Positions 1 to 8,528 of a DNA stretch of 64,000 nt are shown piece after piece; positions within the stretch are counted from its first letter, which is position 1; every line of letters starts with the position of its first letter. The notes beneath the pieces were generated by a model. That model searched no databases. It saw nothing but the letters and a program-made list of their open reading frames with translations, and was not told where the DNA came from. This stretch comes from Flavobacterium sangjuense (lineage in GTDB: Bacteria > Bacteroidota > Bacteroidia > Flavobacteriales > Flavobacteriaceae). The DNA lies in NCBI RefSeq assembly GCF_004797125.1, contig NZ_CP038810.1:1426001-1490000 (forward strand). Reading direction: 5' to 3'. A program made the position numbers and the translations under genes.

Positions 1-1280
1 TTTGATGAAAAATCATCCATCTGGTCGTTTAAAAAGAACCCCAATTCGTCACAATACAATTTGGAACCATAAGCATCGTTTACGGTTGTTGTAACCGCAA
101 CAGCATTTCCTTCGGAATCAACAATAGAGTAATGTGTGGTTTCCATACTTTCATAAACGGAAACATTTCCGTGGCTTACATCAGCAGAAGAAGTCGCTTT
201 GTCAAAAGAAAAACTTTTCATTCGGTCTTTCAGATAGGTGTCATTCAGCAATTGTTTTTGTGGAATTTTGACAAAATCGGGATCGCCAAGAAAATAGTTT
301 CTGTCGGCATAAGCTCTGCGTTCTGCTTCCACCAAAAGCTGGATGTAGTGTGGTGAATTATATCCGAATTTCGAAACATCATAAGGTTCAATCATTTTCA
401 TAATCTGCGCCAAAGTAATTCCTCCGCTTGAAGGTGGCGCCATAGAAATAATATTCAGTTCTTTGTATCGAAAAATTATCGGCTTGCGCCAAACGACTTT
501 ATAATCGGCTAAGTCTTTCAAAGTGATAATGCCGCCTTTTTGTTTTAGAAATGACACTAATTTTTTAGCTGTATTTCCTTTGTAAAACTCGTCTTTTCCG
601 TTTTTCAGGATTTCTTTCAGCGTATTGGCTAAAGCCAAATATTTGATAGTGTCACCAACCTGAAACGTTTTATTGTATAGGGTTTTATCACCACTAATTT
701 TTACGATAACTGCGCGATATTCATCGAGTTTGGCTTTCTCTTTTTCGGTGACGACGATTCCTTTTTCAGCCAAATCAATTGAAGGCTGGAATAAAGCAGC
801 CAAAGGTAATTTGCCAAACTTTTTATGCACTTCAAAAATACCGGCAACGCTTCCGGGAATTCCAACAGACAAAGCGCCATTGGTACTCAACTGCGGAATA
901 ACATTTCCGTTTTTGTCCTGGTACATGTTTTTGCTGGCTTTCTGTGGTGCTTTTTCGCGAAAGTCTAACGAACCGACATCGCCATTTGCTTTTCGGTACA
1001 CCATAAATCCGCCACCGGAAATGTTTCCGGCATAAGGATAAGCCACGGCCAAAGCCAATTGTGTAGCGACCATAGCGTCAAACGCATTGCCGCCTTTTTT
1101 GATAATGTCAACGCCAATTTTGGAAGCTTCTTCCCGAGCCGAAACGACCATCGCTTTTTCGGCAACGAGTCCTTTTTGTTGGGAATAAACCGTAACGGAA
1201 ATTAGTAGAAATAAAAGAAAAATCTTTTTACTCACACCTTTAAAATTTGTTTTTTGGTGTTCGTGAACCTTCGGTTTCAT
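1..1280 (-). CDS. ggt: Gamma-glutamyltransferase, 3' end cut off by the window
   Basis: Transfers or hydrolyses the gamma-glutamyl group of glutathione and related peptides in the periplasm. The frame reads from an ATG at 1280 and runs off the left edge. A hydrophobic signal segment (about residues 19-34, ending VTVYSQ) precedes the mature part. Family motifs are visible: GGNAFDAMVA and NISGGGFM near the N terminus, PPSSGGITLAQI in the middle, and TTHYSIVDSEGNAV. The first Thr of that last motif (codon 381, bases 138-140) should be the autocleavage nucleophile that starts the small subunit. The Gly-Gly oxyanion motif would lie outside the window. It starts 1 nt after the stop of the ACP-phosphodiesterase-like gene, so the two are probably co-transcribed. 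A GTG at about 1235 is an alternative start. Confidence 0.9.
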   Translation of the reverse strand, partial: MKPKVHEHQKTNFKGVSKKIFLLFLLISVTVYSQQKGLVAEKAMVVSAREEASKIGVDIIKKGGNAFDAMVATQLALAVAYPYAGNISGGGFMVYRKANGDVGSLDFREKAPQKASKNMYQDKNGNVIPQLSTNGALSVGIPGSVAGIFEVHKKFGKLPLAALFQPSIDLAEKGIVVTEKEKAKLDEYRAVIVKISGDKTLYNKTFQVGDTIKYLALANTLKEILKNGKDEFYKGNTAKKLVSFLKQKGGIITLKDLADYKVVWRKPIIFRYKELNIISMAPPSSGGITLAQIMKMIEPYDVSKFGYNSPHYIQLLVEAERRAYADRNYFLGDPDFVKIPQKQLLNDTYLKDRMKSFSFDKATSSADVSHGNVSVYESMETTHYSIVDSEGNAVAVTTTVNDAYGSKLYCDELGFFLNDQMDDFSS

Positions 1281-1281
1281 A

Positions 1282-1872
1282 TTAACTATTCAGTTCTTTT
1301 AATTTTTCAGCACAATGCTGACGCAATTCTTCAAAAAACAAAGTGAATTCCTGTTCAAATTCGGTGTAGTATTTATGAAGTTCCACCATTGATTCGTGCA
1401 TGTCCACCCGGTTTTTGGTGCGGTGATCCATTTGGAACATTATCATTTCCAAACCGGCAATTGTCGAATAACTCACCAACCAGTTTCTGGCAAACATATA
1501 GGGAATCATGCCTTTTATTCTTTCGGTAAGGATTTCGTAATTGTCTTTTAGAAGATGGTAAAAAGTATCAGCGTAATCTTCGAGATCTTCATCACAATAT
1601 TTTTTCCAATTTTTAGCCAAAAAATGATCATAGAAAATATCCATAATCACACCCGAATAATGTCCGTATTTTTCGTGTAAACGGTGTTTGCTCTGCCTAT
1701 AAATAGGATGCATATCGGTAAAACTATCTATCGAACGGTGCAGCAGAATTCCCTTTTGAATTTCCATTGGATAAACATCATAACTGTGTCCACGAATGCT
1801 ATCCGCCATAAAATTTCCGATTTTTAATAAATCGTTGTCACCGGAAAGATAAATGTGGGCTAGGAAGTTCAT
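1282..1872 (-). CDS. Acyl carrier protein phosphodiesterase-like (DUF479/AcpH family)
   Basis: A 196-residue protein resembling AcpH, which removes 4'-phosphopantetheine from holo-acyl carrier protein in the cytoplasm. The start MNFLAHIYLS, then GNFMAD, LHRSIDSFTD and the stretch YGHYSGVIMDIFYDHFLAKNW match this family, with conserved His and Asp residues of an HD-like metal site. Length is normal for the family. It lies directly upstream of the gamma-glutamyltransferase gene (1-nt gap) and diverges from glmM. The shared 176-bp gap carries 8-bp tandem repeats. AcpH activity is known for the enterobacterial member; in Bacteroidota it is inferred from similarity only. Confidence 0.75.
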   Translation of the reverse strand: MNFLAHIYLSGDNDLLKIGNFMADSIRGHSYDVYPMEIQKGILLHRSIDSFTDMHPIYRQSKHRLHEKYGHYSGVIMDIFYDHFLAKNWKKYCDEDLEDYADTFYHLLKDNYEILTERIKGMIPYMFARNWLVSYSTIAGLEMIMFQMDHRTKNRVDMHESMVELHKYYTEFEQEFTLFFEELRQHCAEKLKELNS

Positions 1873-1877
1873 TTTTG

Positions 1878-2012
1878 TTTTTTAGGCGCTGAGTTTCTAA
1901 GGTTCTGAGGAACTAAGAATTGCTCTGTGTTGTTTTGTAAATATAGAAAAAGTTTACCTTTTTAGCACAAGCATTTAAAAACTTAGTGCCTTAGTGCCTT
2001 AGTACCTTGGTA
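1878..2012. repeat. Two inverted clusters of an 8-bp tandem repeat between acpH-like gene and glmM
   Basis: On the plus strand 1886-1917 reads as four 8-bp units ending in GAG or AAG (GCGCTGAG, TTTCTAAG, GTTCTGAG, GAACTAAG), with a partial unit before them. Bases 1981-2012 read as ACTTAGTG, CCTTAGTG, CCTTAGTA, CCTTGGTA. The second cluster is roughly the reverse complement of the first, so the element is a large imperfect inverted repeat built from octamers. The spacer of about 63 bp is AT-rich. A TAnnTTTG box (TATATTTG, 2020-2027) follows directly and may serve glmM. Confidence 0.7.
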
Positions 2013-2048
2013 ACTTTTTTATATTTGTACTCCTAAACAAAATACAAA

Positions 2049-3437
2049 ATGACTTTAATAAAATCTATATCGGGAATTCGTGGTACCATTGGTGGCAAAG
2101 TGGGTGATAATTTAACTCCGGTTGACGCAGTGAAGTTTGCTTCGGCTTATGGAACCTTTCTTAAAAAAACTATTAAGAAAGATAAGCTGAAAGTTGTAAT
2201 TGGCCGCGACGCACGTATTTCGGGACCGATGATTCACAATTTGGTTATGAATACCTTACTTGGATTAGGTATTGATGTTATCGATTTGGGATTATCAACG
2301 ACACCAACTGTAGAGATTGCCGTTCCGATGGAAGCCGCTGACGGTGGAATTATCCTTACTGCTTCGCACAATCCGAAACAATGGAATGCGTTGAAATTAT
2401 TGAACGCCAAAGGCGAATTTTTAAGCGGAAAAGAAGGTGAATTGATTTTAGAAATTGCAGAATCGGAAGCTTTTGATTTTTCGGATGTGGATTCTTTGGG
2501 AGAAATTACCGTGAATGATGCTTATATGGATATTCATATTGATGAGGTTTTGGAATTACCGTTGGTAGATGCCGAAGCTGTTGCCAAAAGAAAATTCAAG
2601 GTTGTTGTTGATGGTGTGAATTCTTCGGGCGGCATTATTATCCCGAAATTATTGGAGCAAATGGGAGTGGAGTGCGTGAAATTATACTGTGAACCAAATG
2701 GACATTTTCCACATAATCCCGAACCTTTGAAAGAGCATTTGGGTGACATCTGTAAATTGGTTGTAGACGAAAAAGCCGATTTCGGAATTGTTGTTGACCC
2801 TGATGTTGACCGATTAGCTTTCATTTCAAACGATGGCGAAATGTTTGGTGAAGAATATACTTTGGTTGCCTGCGCCGATTATGTGTTGAGCAAAACTCCG
2901 GGAAATACCGTTTCAAATATGTCATCTTCCCGTGCTTTGAGAGACATCACAAACAAACACAACGGAAGTTATCAGGCGAGTGCTGTTGGCGAAGTGAATG
3001 TGGTTGAACTGATGAAGAAAACCAATGCTATTATTGGTGGCGAAGGAAACGGCGGAATCATTTATCCTGAATCGCATTACGGAAGAGATAGTTTGGTTGG
3101 AGTGGCTTTGTTCTTAACGCATTTGGCAAATCTCGATATGACTGTTGCCGAATTACGTGCTTCATATCCACAATATTATATGAGCAAAAACAAAATTGAA
3201 CTGACACCACAAATTGACGTTGATGCGATTTTGGTTGCGATGACAGAGAAGTATAAAAACGAAGAAATCAATACGATTGACGGAGTAAAAATTGACTTCG
3301 CTGAAAATTGGGTTCATTTAAGAAAATCGAATACAGAACCTATTATCAGAATTTATACCGAAGCTGGAACGCAGGCTGAAGCCGATAAATTGGCATTGAG
3401 AATTATTGACGAGATAAAAGCTGTTGCAGGATTATAA
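2049..3437 (+). CDS. glmM: Phosphoglucosamine mutase
   Basis: Converts glucosamine-6-phosphate to glucosamine-1-phosphate for UDP-GlcNAc synthesis, feeding peptidoglycan and LPS. The 462-residue protein is an alpha-D-phosphohexomutase: phosphoserine loop TASHNPKQWN with the catalytic Ser at 106, metal-binding DPDVDR at residues 250-255, sugar-binding GGEGNGG, and phosphate-binding RKSNTEPIIRIY near the C terminus. The start MTLIKSISGIRGT is typical for Bacteroidota glmM; a phosphomannomutase activity cannot be excluded from sequence alone. It is a single gene, convergent with the amidohydrolase, and both probably share the terminator at 3440-3470. Confidence 0.9.
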   Translation: MTLIKSISGIRGTIGGKVGDNLTPVDAVKFASAYGTFLKKTIKKDKLKVVIGRDARISGPMIHNLVMNTLLGLGIDVIDLGLSTTPTVEIAVPMEAADGGIILTASHNPKQWNALKLLNAKGEFLSGKEGELILEIAESEAFDFSDVDSLGEITVNDAYMDIHIDEVLELPLVDAEAVAKRKFKVVVDGVNSSGGIIIPKLLEQMGVECVKLYCEPNGHFPHNPEPLKEHLGDICKLVVDEKADFGIVVDPDVDRLAFISNDGEMFGEEYTLVACADYVLSKTPGNTVSNMSSSRALRDITNKHNGSYQASAVGEVNVVELMKKTNAIIGGEGNGGIIYPESHYGRDSLVGVALFLTHLANLDMTVAELRASYPQYYMSKNKIELTPQIDVDAILVAMTEKYKNEEINTIDGVKIDFAENWVHLRKSNTEPIIRIYTEAGTQAEADKLALRIIDEIKAVAGL

Positions 3438-3439
3438 AT

Positions 3440-3470
3440 AAAAACCCTTTCAAATTAGAAAGGGTTTTTG
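3440..3470. terminator. Bidirectional hairpin terminator between convergent genes
   Basis: AAACCCTTTC and GAAAGGGTTT form a 10-bp stem around a short AT-rich loop, with A and T tracts outside. It lies between the glmM stop and the stop of the convergent amidohydrolase gene, so it can serve both strands. Confidence 0.85.
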
Positions 3471-3471
3471 T

Positions 3472-4797
3472 TTATTTCTTATTCATCTCCATATAATCCA
3501 AAACTAAATTACAAGTTGCTTTTAGCCCGGTTTTAAAGGCGCTATCATCTATTATAAATGAAGGCGTATGATGTGGGCCGGAAGCTTTAACATCAGCTCC
3601 TTTTGGCATGCCACCAATAAAAAAGTACATGCCCGGCACTTTTTGTTGGAAGAAAGAGAAATCTTCGGCACCGGTAACGGCAGGCGCTAAATTGACATTT
3701 TCTTTGCCTGCCGCTTTTTGTAGTGAAGGCAGCATAGCAGCAGTTAGTTTTTCGTTATTAAAAGTAACCGGATAGTAATGTTCGTATGGTAGAATAACCT
3801 CTGCAGTTGCTCCGGCAGATTCAGCAGTTTTTTCAGCAATTTGCCTGATACGCGCATAGACTAGTTTTTCGTCATCGTCAGTAAAAGTTCTTACGGTGCC
3901 TAACATTTCAACATTTTCCGAAATGATATTATCCCGATTTCCTCCATGAATAGAACCAATAGTAACCACAGCAGGATTTTGTGTGATATTGACATTACGG
4001 CTGACAACAGTTTGTAAATTATTGATGATTTGAGCCGCCACCACAATTGGGTCAACGGACAACCAAGGATAAGCGCCGTGTGACGGTTTTCCTTTTACGG
4101 TTATTTTGACTGTGCCCACAGCTGCCATAAAACCACCGGGACGATAATTAATTTTACCTACTTCAGTTTGGGCGCTCATATGCAAACCAAATATAACATC
4201 CACTTTTGGGTTTTCGAGTACACCTTCTTTTATCATTAATGCTGCACCACCTTCTTCTCCTGCAGGAACACCTTCTTCGGCTGGCTGAAAGATGAATTTC
4301 ACGGTACCTTTAAGTTCTTTTTTCATCCCTGATAACATCTCAGCAACACCCATTAATATGGCTACGTGTGCATCGTGTCCGCAGGCGTGCATTACGAAAG
4401 TTTCTTTTCCGTTGTACATGGTTTTTACTTTGGAACAATAAGGCAAATTATTTTTTTCTTCCACAGGCAGTGCATCCATATCGGCACGAAGTGCTACTAC
4501 CGGTCCGGGTTTGCCTCCTTTTAAAATTCCGACGACACCTGTGATTCCAACTCCGGTTTTTACTTCAATGCCTAACGATTGCAAGTGTTTGGCAATTAAA
4601 GCTGCAGTTCTTACTTCATGGTTTCCCAATTCAGGATGTTCGTGAATATCGTGTCTCCAGGCAATAACTTTGGATTCTATTTTATCGGCAGCGGTGCTGA
4701 TAGCGTTTGCATGGTTTGTTTTTTGGGCATTTATATTGGATAGAGAAAATAGACAAATAAATAAAAGTAGGAGTGAAGTAAAGTAATTGGTTTTCAT
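3472..4797 (-). CDS. Secreted M20-family amidohydrolase (hippurate/IAA-amino-acid hydrolase type)
   Basis: A 441-residue zinc peptidase/amidohydrolase that should cleave N-acyl amino acids outside the cytoplasm. Residues 1-24 form a clear signal peptide ending NINAQ. M20D motifs follow: WRHDIHEHPELG, ALRADMDALPVEE, HACGHDAH (Cys139 and His141 as likely metal ligands), QPAEEG (catalytic Glu pair about 174-175) and FGLHM. The lid/dimerisation domain lies about residues 210-330, and the catalytic fold returns with ITGAEDFSFF. Acyl and amino acid preference cannot be read from sequence. It follows the VOC gene on the same strand but is separated from it by a terminator. Confidence 0.88.
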   Translation of the reverse strand: MKTNYFTSLLLLFICLFSLSNINAQKTNHANAISTAADKIESKVIAWRHDIHEHPELGNHEVRTAALIAKHLQSLGIEVKTGVGITGVVGILKGGKPGPVVALRADMDALPVEEKNNLPYCSKVKTMYNGKETFVMHACGHDAHVAILMGVAEMLSGMKKELKGTVKFIFQPAEEGVPAGEEGGAALMIKEGVLENPKVDVIFGLHMSAQTEVGKINYRPGGFMAAVGTVKITVKGKPSHGAYPWLSVDPIVVAAQIINNLQTVVSRNVNITQNPAVVTIGSIHGGNRDNIISENVEMLGTVRTFTDDDEKLVYARIRQIAEKTAESAGATAEVILPYEHYYPVTFNNEKLTAAMLPSLQKAAGKENVNLAPAVTGAEDFSFFQQKVPGMYFFIGGMPKGADVKASGPHHTPSFIIDDSAFKTGLKATCNLVLDYMEMNKK

Positions 4798-4830
4798 GGT
4801 TGTAAAGTTTTGTAGGCTAATATATTAAAA

Positions 4831-4856
4831 AAAGGCATTCCTTTCGAAATGCCTTT
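4831..4856 (-). terminator. Hairpin terminator after the PhnB-like gene
   Basis: On the minus strand AAAGGCATTTC pairs with the matching GAATGCCTTT half, followed by a run of T. It lies 20 bp past the PhnB-like gene stop and upstream of the amidohydrolase start, so it separates the two. Confidence 0.8.
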
Positions 4857-4876
4857 GAGGAACTTGTTTATTATAC

Positions 4877-5320
4877 TTATTTCTGTGGTGTTTCATCAAA
4901 GTTTATCATCCAGTGAATGCCGAATTTATCAACGAACATTCCGAAGTAAGCGCCCCAAAATGTTTTGTCCATAGCCATTATGATAGTTCCACCGGCTGAA
5001 AGTCCGTTGAAAAGTTTATCTGCTTCGGCTCTGCTTTCTGTGTTAAGTGACATAGAAACATTGGTTCCAATAACCACATCGCCACTTTGTGAAGTACTGT
5101 CACTTCCCATCAAAATACTACCATTTCCAATTGGTAATGAAACATGCATGATTCTGTTTGCATCTTGTGCTGATGGTGGCGGACAATTCGAATCATCTGA
5201 AGGTGGCATGTCGCTGAATTTTCCAATGTATGGAAATTCGCCGCCAAAAACTGATTGATAAAATAGAAATGCTGCTTCGCAATTTCCATTAAAAATTAAA
5301 TAGGGATTAATTGATGCCAT
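4877..5320 (-). CDS. PhnB-like VOC-fold protein
   Basis: A 147-residue vicinal-oxygen-chelate protein of the PhnB/3-demethylubiquinone-methyltransferase-like group. It starts ASINPYLIFNGNCEAAFLFYQSVFGGEF, where NGNCEAA.FY is the family signature, and ends FGMFVDKFGIHWMINFDE. Many such proteins lack a known substrate. It is the last of a minus-strand run with a double SRPBCC protein and a second VOC protein, a mix often found next to small-molecule stress genes. The function is unassigned. Confidence 0.8.
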   Translation of the reverse strand: MASINPYLIFNGNCEAAFLFYQSVFGGEFPYIGKFSDMPPSDDSNCPPPSAQDANRIMHVSLPIGNGSILMGSDSTSQSGDVVIGTNVSMSLNTESRAEADKLFNGLSAGGTIIMAMDKTFWGAYFGMFVDKFGIHWMINFDETPQK

Positions 5321-5350
5321 TTTTTTAGGTTTAAAAGGTTTTTTTGTTTT

Positions 5351-5427
5351 ATAAGGGATTAGGGATAAGTTAAAAGGGATAAGTTATGTAAAGTTCACTT
5401 ATCCTTATCTCTATTCCCTTATCCCTT
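5351..5427. repeat. Inverted clusters of a 7-bp tandem repeat
   Basis: The left arm reads ATAAGGG, ATTAGGG, ATAAGTT, AAAAGGG, ATAAGTT (5351-5385). The right arm reads TATCCTT, ATCTCTA, TTCCCTT, ATCCCTT (5400-5427), roughly the reverse complement in the same 7-bp phase. The transcript could fold into a long imperfect hairpin. The right arm enters the 3' end of the SRPBCC gene and supplies its last residues and stop codon. Confidence 0.7.
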
Positions 5428-6270
5428 ATTTTCAAGATATTTTTTAAAGTTGTCTAATATTGATTGCCATCCACCTCTTTGCAGTTCAATGGAATGAATG
5501 TTTTCGGGCTCAAAGTTTTCGGTGATGATTACTAGATTATCCAATACGTCAAACTTAACCGTTACTTTTCTTCCGTCAGCAATGGTGTAAACGAATTTTT
5601 TCATTGGAACAACTTCTGAATAGATTCCGGTAAAATCAAAGCTCACAGAGCCGTCTTTCGCAGCCATAGTTGCGGTAAATGTACCACCAACTTTTAAATC
5701 ATTTTCTGATTTTGGGCAATGCCAATCGTCTGAAGCATTGTTCCAATTGACGATATGTTCCGGTTTTGTGAAATAATTCCATGCTTTTTCTAATGATTCT
5801 TTTGTTGAGACTCTAACAGTAATCGAGTTCGTTTCGTTTTCTGCAATTTCTTTTACCTTTTGCAAAGCTTTTGGAAAAGTTTCACTGAAATAATCAGCAA
5901 ATTTTTCTACGACATCCATAGTCGCTGTAACCGTTGTGATACCCTCTTTTTCAGTTAAATCATAACGTTCTTCAGAACCAGACCATTGCTGCGTTTCCGG
6001 AGTATTTGGCATTTCCCTGAACTCCTTTATTTCACCAAGATGCACAAAAGACATAATGTCAAAAGGTTTTTTGATGCTGATTTTCGAATTCATTCCGCCA
6101 CCGCTTGGTGACATGAAATGAATTTTGCTGCCTTCATTCCAATCAGAAATCGTGAAAGAGCCTTCGCAAAAAGCACTGGTCCAGTTTTCGTAGTTTTCTT
6201 CATCCCAAAGCGAATACCATACTTTTTCTTTGGATGCTTTGATATCAATTGAAAAGTTTATTTTTTTCAT
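5419..6270 (-). CDS. Two-domain SRPBCC / AHSA1-like protein
   Basis: A 283-residue cytoplasmic protein made of two START/SRPBCC-type domains. Domain 1 (residues 1-145) begins INFSIDIKASKEKVWYSLWD. Domain 2 (150-283) begins SITVRVSTKESLEKAWNYFTKPEHIVNW and looks like the AHSA1 (activator of Hsp90 ATPase homologue 1-like) family. Such domains bind hydrophobic ligands in a deep pocket; no ligand can be named. The stop codon and the final Asn-Lys-Gly are encoded by a 7-bp repeat element, so the C terminus was probably set by that element. It is 12 bp downstream of the VOC gene at 6283. Confidence 0.8.
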   Translation of the reverse strand: MKKINFSIDIKASKEKVWYSLWDEENYENWTSAFCEGSFTISDWNEGSKIHFMSPSGGGMNSKISIKKPFDIMSFVHLGEIKEFREMPNTPETQQWSGSEERYDLTEKEGITTVTATMDVVEKFADYFSETFPKALQKVKEIAENETNSITVRVSTKESLEKAWNYFTKPEHIVNWNNASDDWHCPKSENDLKVGGTFTATMAAKDGSVSFDFTGIYSEVVPMKKFVYTIADGRKVTVKFDVLDNLVIITENFEPENIHSIELQRGGWQSILDNFKKYLENKG

Positions 6271-6282
6271 GACATTTAATTA

Positions 6283-6696
6283 TTAATGTTGTGGCATTTT
6301 ACTAAAATCCATATAGAGCACATTCCAGCGATGGCCGTCTAAATCACAGAAACCGCAACCATACATCCAGCCTTGATTTTCGGCTGGTTCGGCAAAAACA
6401 GAACCGCCGGCAGCTTTTGCATTTTGAGCAATCGCGTTTACTTCTTCACGACTTTCGGCATCAATAGAAATCAGGATTTCGCTTGATTGTTTGGTATCGG
6501 TAATTTGGTGTTGGATAAAATTCTGAAACATACTTTCTCCAAAAAGCATTACCACAAAATTGCCTTCACCGACGAGCATGCAAGCTGAATCAGGTGTTGT
6601 TCTTTCTTCAAGAAAAGTAAATCCAATTTTACTAAAAAAGTCTTTCGATTTCAATGCATCCTTAACCGGAAGATTGAGCCAAATTTGTTTTGTCAT
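6283..6696 (-). CDS. Glyoxalase/bleomycin-resistance-type VOC protein
   Basis: A 137-residue VOC-fold protein: TKQIWLNLPVKDALKSKDFFSKIGFTF at the N terminus and YGCGFCDLDGHRWNVLYMD at the C terminus are typical of lactoylglutathione lyase-like proteins. The C-terminal DLDGHRW pattern is the usual substrate or metal strand. Enzymatic activity is unknown. It lies 16 bp downstream of the DUF885 gene and 12 bp upstream of the SRPBCC gene, so the run from 8470 down to 4877 is probably one transcript. Confidence 0.8.
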   Translation of the reverse strand: MTKQIWLNLPVKDALKSKDFFSKIGFTFLEERTTPDSACMLVGEGNFVVMLFGESMFQNFIQHQITDTKQSSEILISIDAESREEVNAIAQNAKAAGGSVFAEPAENQGWMYGCGFCDLDGHRWNVLYMDFSKMPQH

Positions 6697-6712
6697 ACTA
6701 TGTCGTTTAAAA

Positions 6713-8470
6713 TTATTCTAACATTCGCTCACGAATGTACTTCACAGGTGAACTTCCAAAGCTTAAGAATTTTTCATGGAAATCCTTGAGGCTATACTTG
6801 TCGCCCATTTTCTTTTTATAATCATCTCTCAACTGTTGGATTGCTGTAGCGCCGCTGAAATAAGAACAAAGCTGCACTTGAGAAACGGTTGCTCTGTGGT
6901 ATTTCTCCTCAACCTGTTGATCGGTTTGGAAACACTCTTTGGACAATAATTTTACGATGTCTTCTTTAGGTTTGTTCAAACATTGAATATCGTAATCAAT
7001 AATCACATTTGCTAACTCACGAAGTTTCCAAACACCCAATGCCAATTCGATTTCAGGCTCGTGATTTCCCCAGCCGTTTTCTACCATCATACCTTCGGTA
7101 TATACAGCCCAACCTTCAATCATAGCGCCATTTTGGAAAACAGAGCGCAATACATCCGGTGATTTTTTGTTATTGTAAATCCCCTGTAGGCAATGACCCG
7201 GAACCGCTTCGTGGATAGATAATATCTGAGAAGTATACGTATTGGTTTCGCGCAAAGCACTTTCAGCTTTCGCTGGCGGATATAGCGTTAAGTCATCAAT
7301 ATTGTAATAGGTTGTACCCTTTTTTTGATATGGTGGGACAAACTCAGCGCTGGCCATTGCAAATCCTCTGGCGTACTCTGGCATATACCTAACCTTGATT
7401 GGTGGAGAAACAGTATCAAAATCGAATAAGTCTTTTTCGATAATGAATTTTTTCAAATCAGTTACTTGTTTTTTCAGCGTTGGATAAAAGTTAGCCGGTG
7501 TAGCATGATTGTCCTGCATTTTGCTCAAGACTTTTCGGATTACGTCAAGGCTGTCTTTTGGTTTTGCTTGTGTTGGATAATATTTGCCCCAGACTTTACT
7601 TGCTGTTTCATACATTTTTTTGTGCCACATTTTCTTATCGGCAACAGCCTTTTCATAAATCTGTTCCGGAGTAAAATCGGTAACTAGGTCGTATTTGAAT
7701 TTTTCGGCAAACAGTTTTTTACCAATTCTGTAATCTTTGAATTTGAAGTTTTTATCGCCATCAATTTTTTGCAATCCACTTATATAACCATTCATGGCGG
7801 CAATCGCTTTGGTGATGTTTTTTTGCAGCGCCTCTTTTTCTGTCGAACTTAAATGTGATGCCGCAATCGAATCGGTAAGCGACTTGCCAAATAATCCGAT
7901 TCCGCCTTTGTTTTGGTTGATAGCCATTTCCAAATGCTCTTTGGTTGGTTGTTTCAAATTCTCTAAAGCCGCTTTATAATACGCATCAGAATTCTCCAGA
8001 TATTTAGTCAGGATTTTCAAGCGCTCATCCAAAGGCGCATATGGTTGATTGATGATATAATCACATGAGCCACTAATGTTATACACAGAAGCATCCCATT
8101 CCTGTTGTTTGAAAACGGTAGTGTACCAAATATCGCTTTCCAATTGGTTTTTGATGATGTTGCTGCTGATTTTGTTATTATCACTTAATTGGTCATAATC
8201 CAAAGCGTCTAAATCGGCTAACCATTTTTTAGAAAAAGCAACATTGTTTTCAAAAGCAGCTGCGTTTGGCACAACTAATTTGTCATAATATTTTCCATAA
8301 CCCTGAGCTATAGAACCCGAAGGATATTGTTTCCAGTAAGCATCTAAAAATTTGGTTTCAAATGACGCGAAGTTAGCATCAGTATTGTCGTTGTTTTCTT
8401 TTTTATCAGATTTACAACTAACGAACGTAATGATAAGCAAAACAAGAAGTCCAGCAAGTGTTTTTTTCAT
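6713..8470 (-). CDS. DUF885-family lipoprotein, probable metallopeptidase
   Basis: A 585-residue protein with a lipoprotein signal: hydrophobic stretch then FVSC with the lipobox Cys at 19, followed by a charged tether. The DUF885 core carries SIHEAVPGHCLQG (His420, Glu421, His426) and downstream EGWAVYTEG, a zinc-ligand layout of gluzincin type in which the HExxH is expanded to HExxPGH. DUF885 proteins are thought to be peptidases, but the substrate is not established. It should sit in the cell envelope facing the periplasm or the surface. It is first in the probable 8470-to-4877 transcript. Confidence 0.82.
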   Translation of the reverse strand: MKKTLAGLLVLLIITFVSCKSDKKENNDNTDANFASFETKFLDAYWKQYPSGSIAQGYGKYYDKLVVPNAAAFENNVAFSKKWLADLDALDYDQLSDNNKISSNIIKNQLESDIWYTTVFKQQEWDASVYNISGSCDYIINQPYAPLDERLKILTKYLENSDAYYKAALENLKQPTKEHLEMAINQNKGGIGLFGKSLTDSIAASHLSSTEKEALQKNITKAIAAMNGYISGLQKIDGDKNFKFKDYRIGKKLFAEKFKYDLVTDFTPEQIYEKAVADKKMWHKKMYETASKVWGKYYPTQAKPKDSLDVIRKVLSKMQDNHATPANFYPTLKKQVTDLKKFIIEKDLFDFDTVSPPIKVRYMPEYARGFAMASAEFVPPYQKKGTTYYNIDDLTLYPPAKAESALRETNTYTSQILSIHEAVPGHCLQGIYNNKKSPDVLRSVFQNGAMIEGWAVYTEGMMVENGWGNHEPEIELALGVWKLRELANVIIDYDIQCLNKPKEDIVKLLSKECFQTDQQVEEKYHRATVSQVQLCSYFSGATAIQQLRDDYKKKMGDKYSLKDFHEKFLSFGSSPVKYIRERMLE

Positions 8471-8528
8471 GAGTTTGGTTGGTTTAAATTTAGGATTACG
8501 AATTTACAAAAATATATTCAGTAGTCTA

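Noticed and set aside
132..356. Plus-strand ORF of 74 codons over the gamma-glutamyltransferase gene
   Set aside because: Runs antisense to the conserved TTHYSIVDSEGNAV region; no family similarity, shadow of a real gene.
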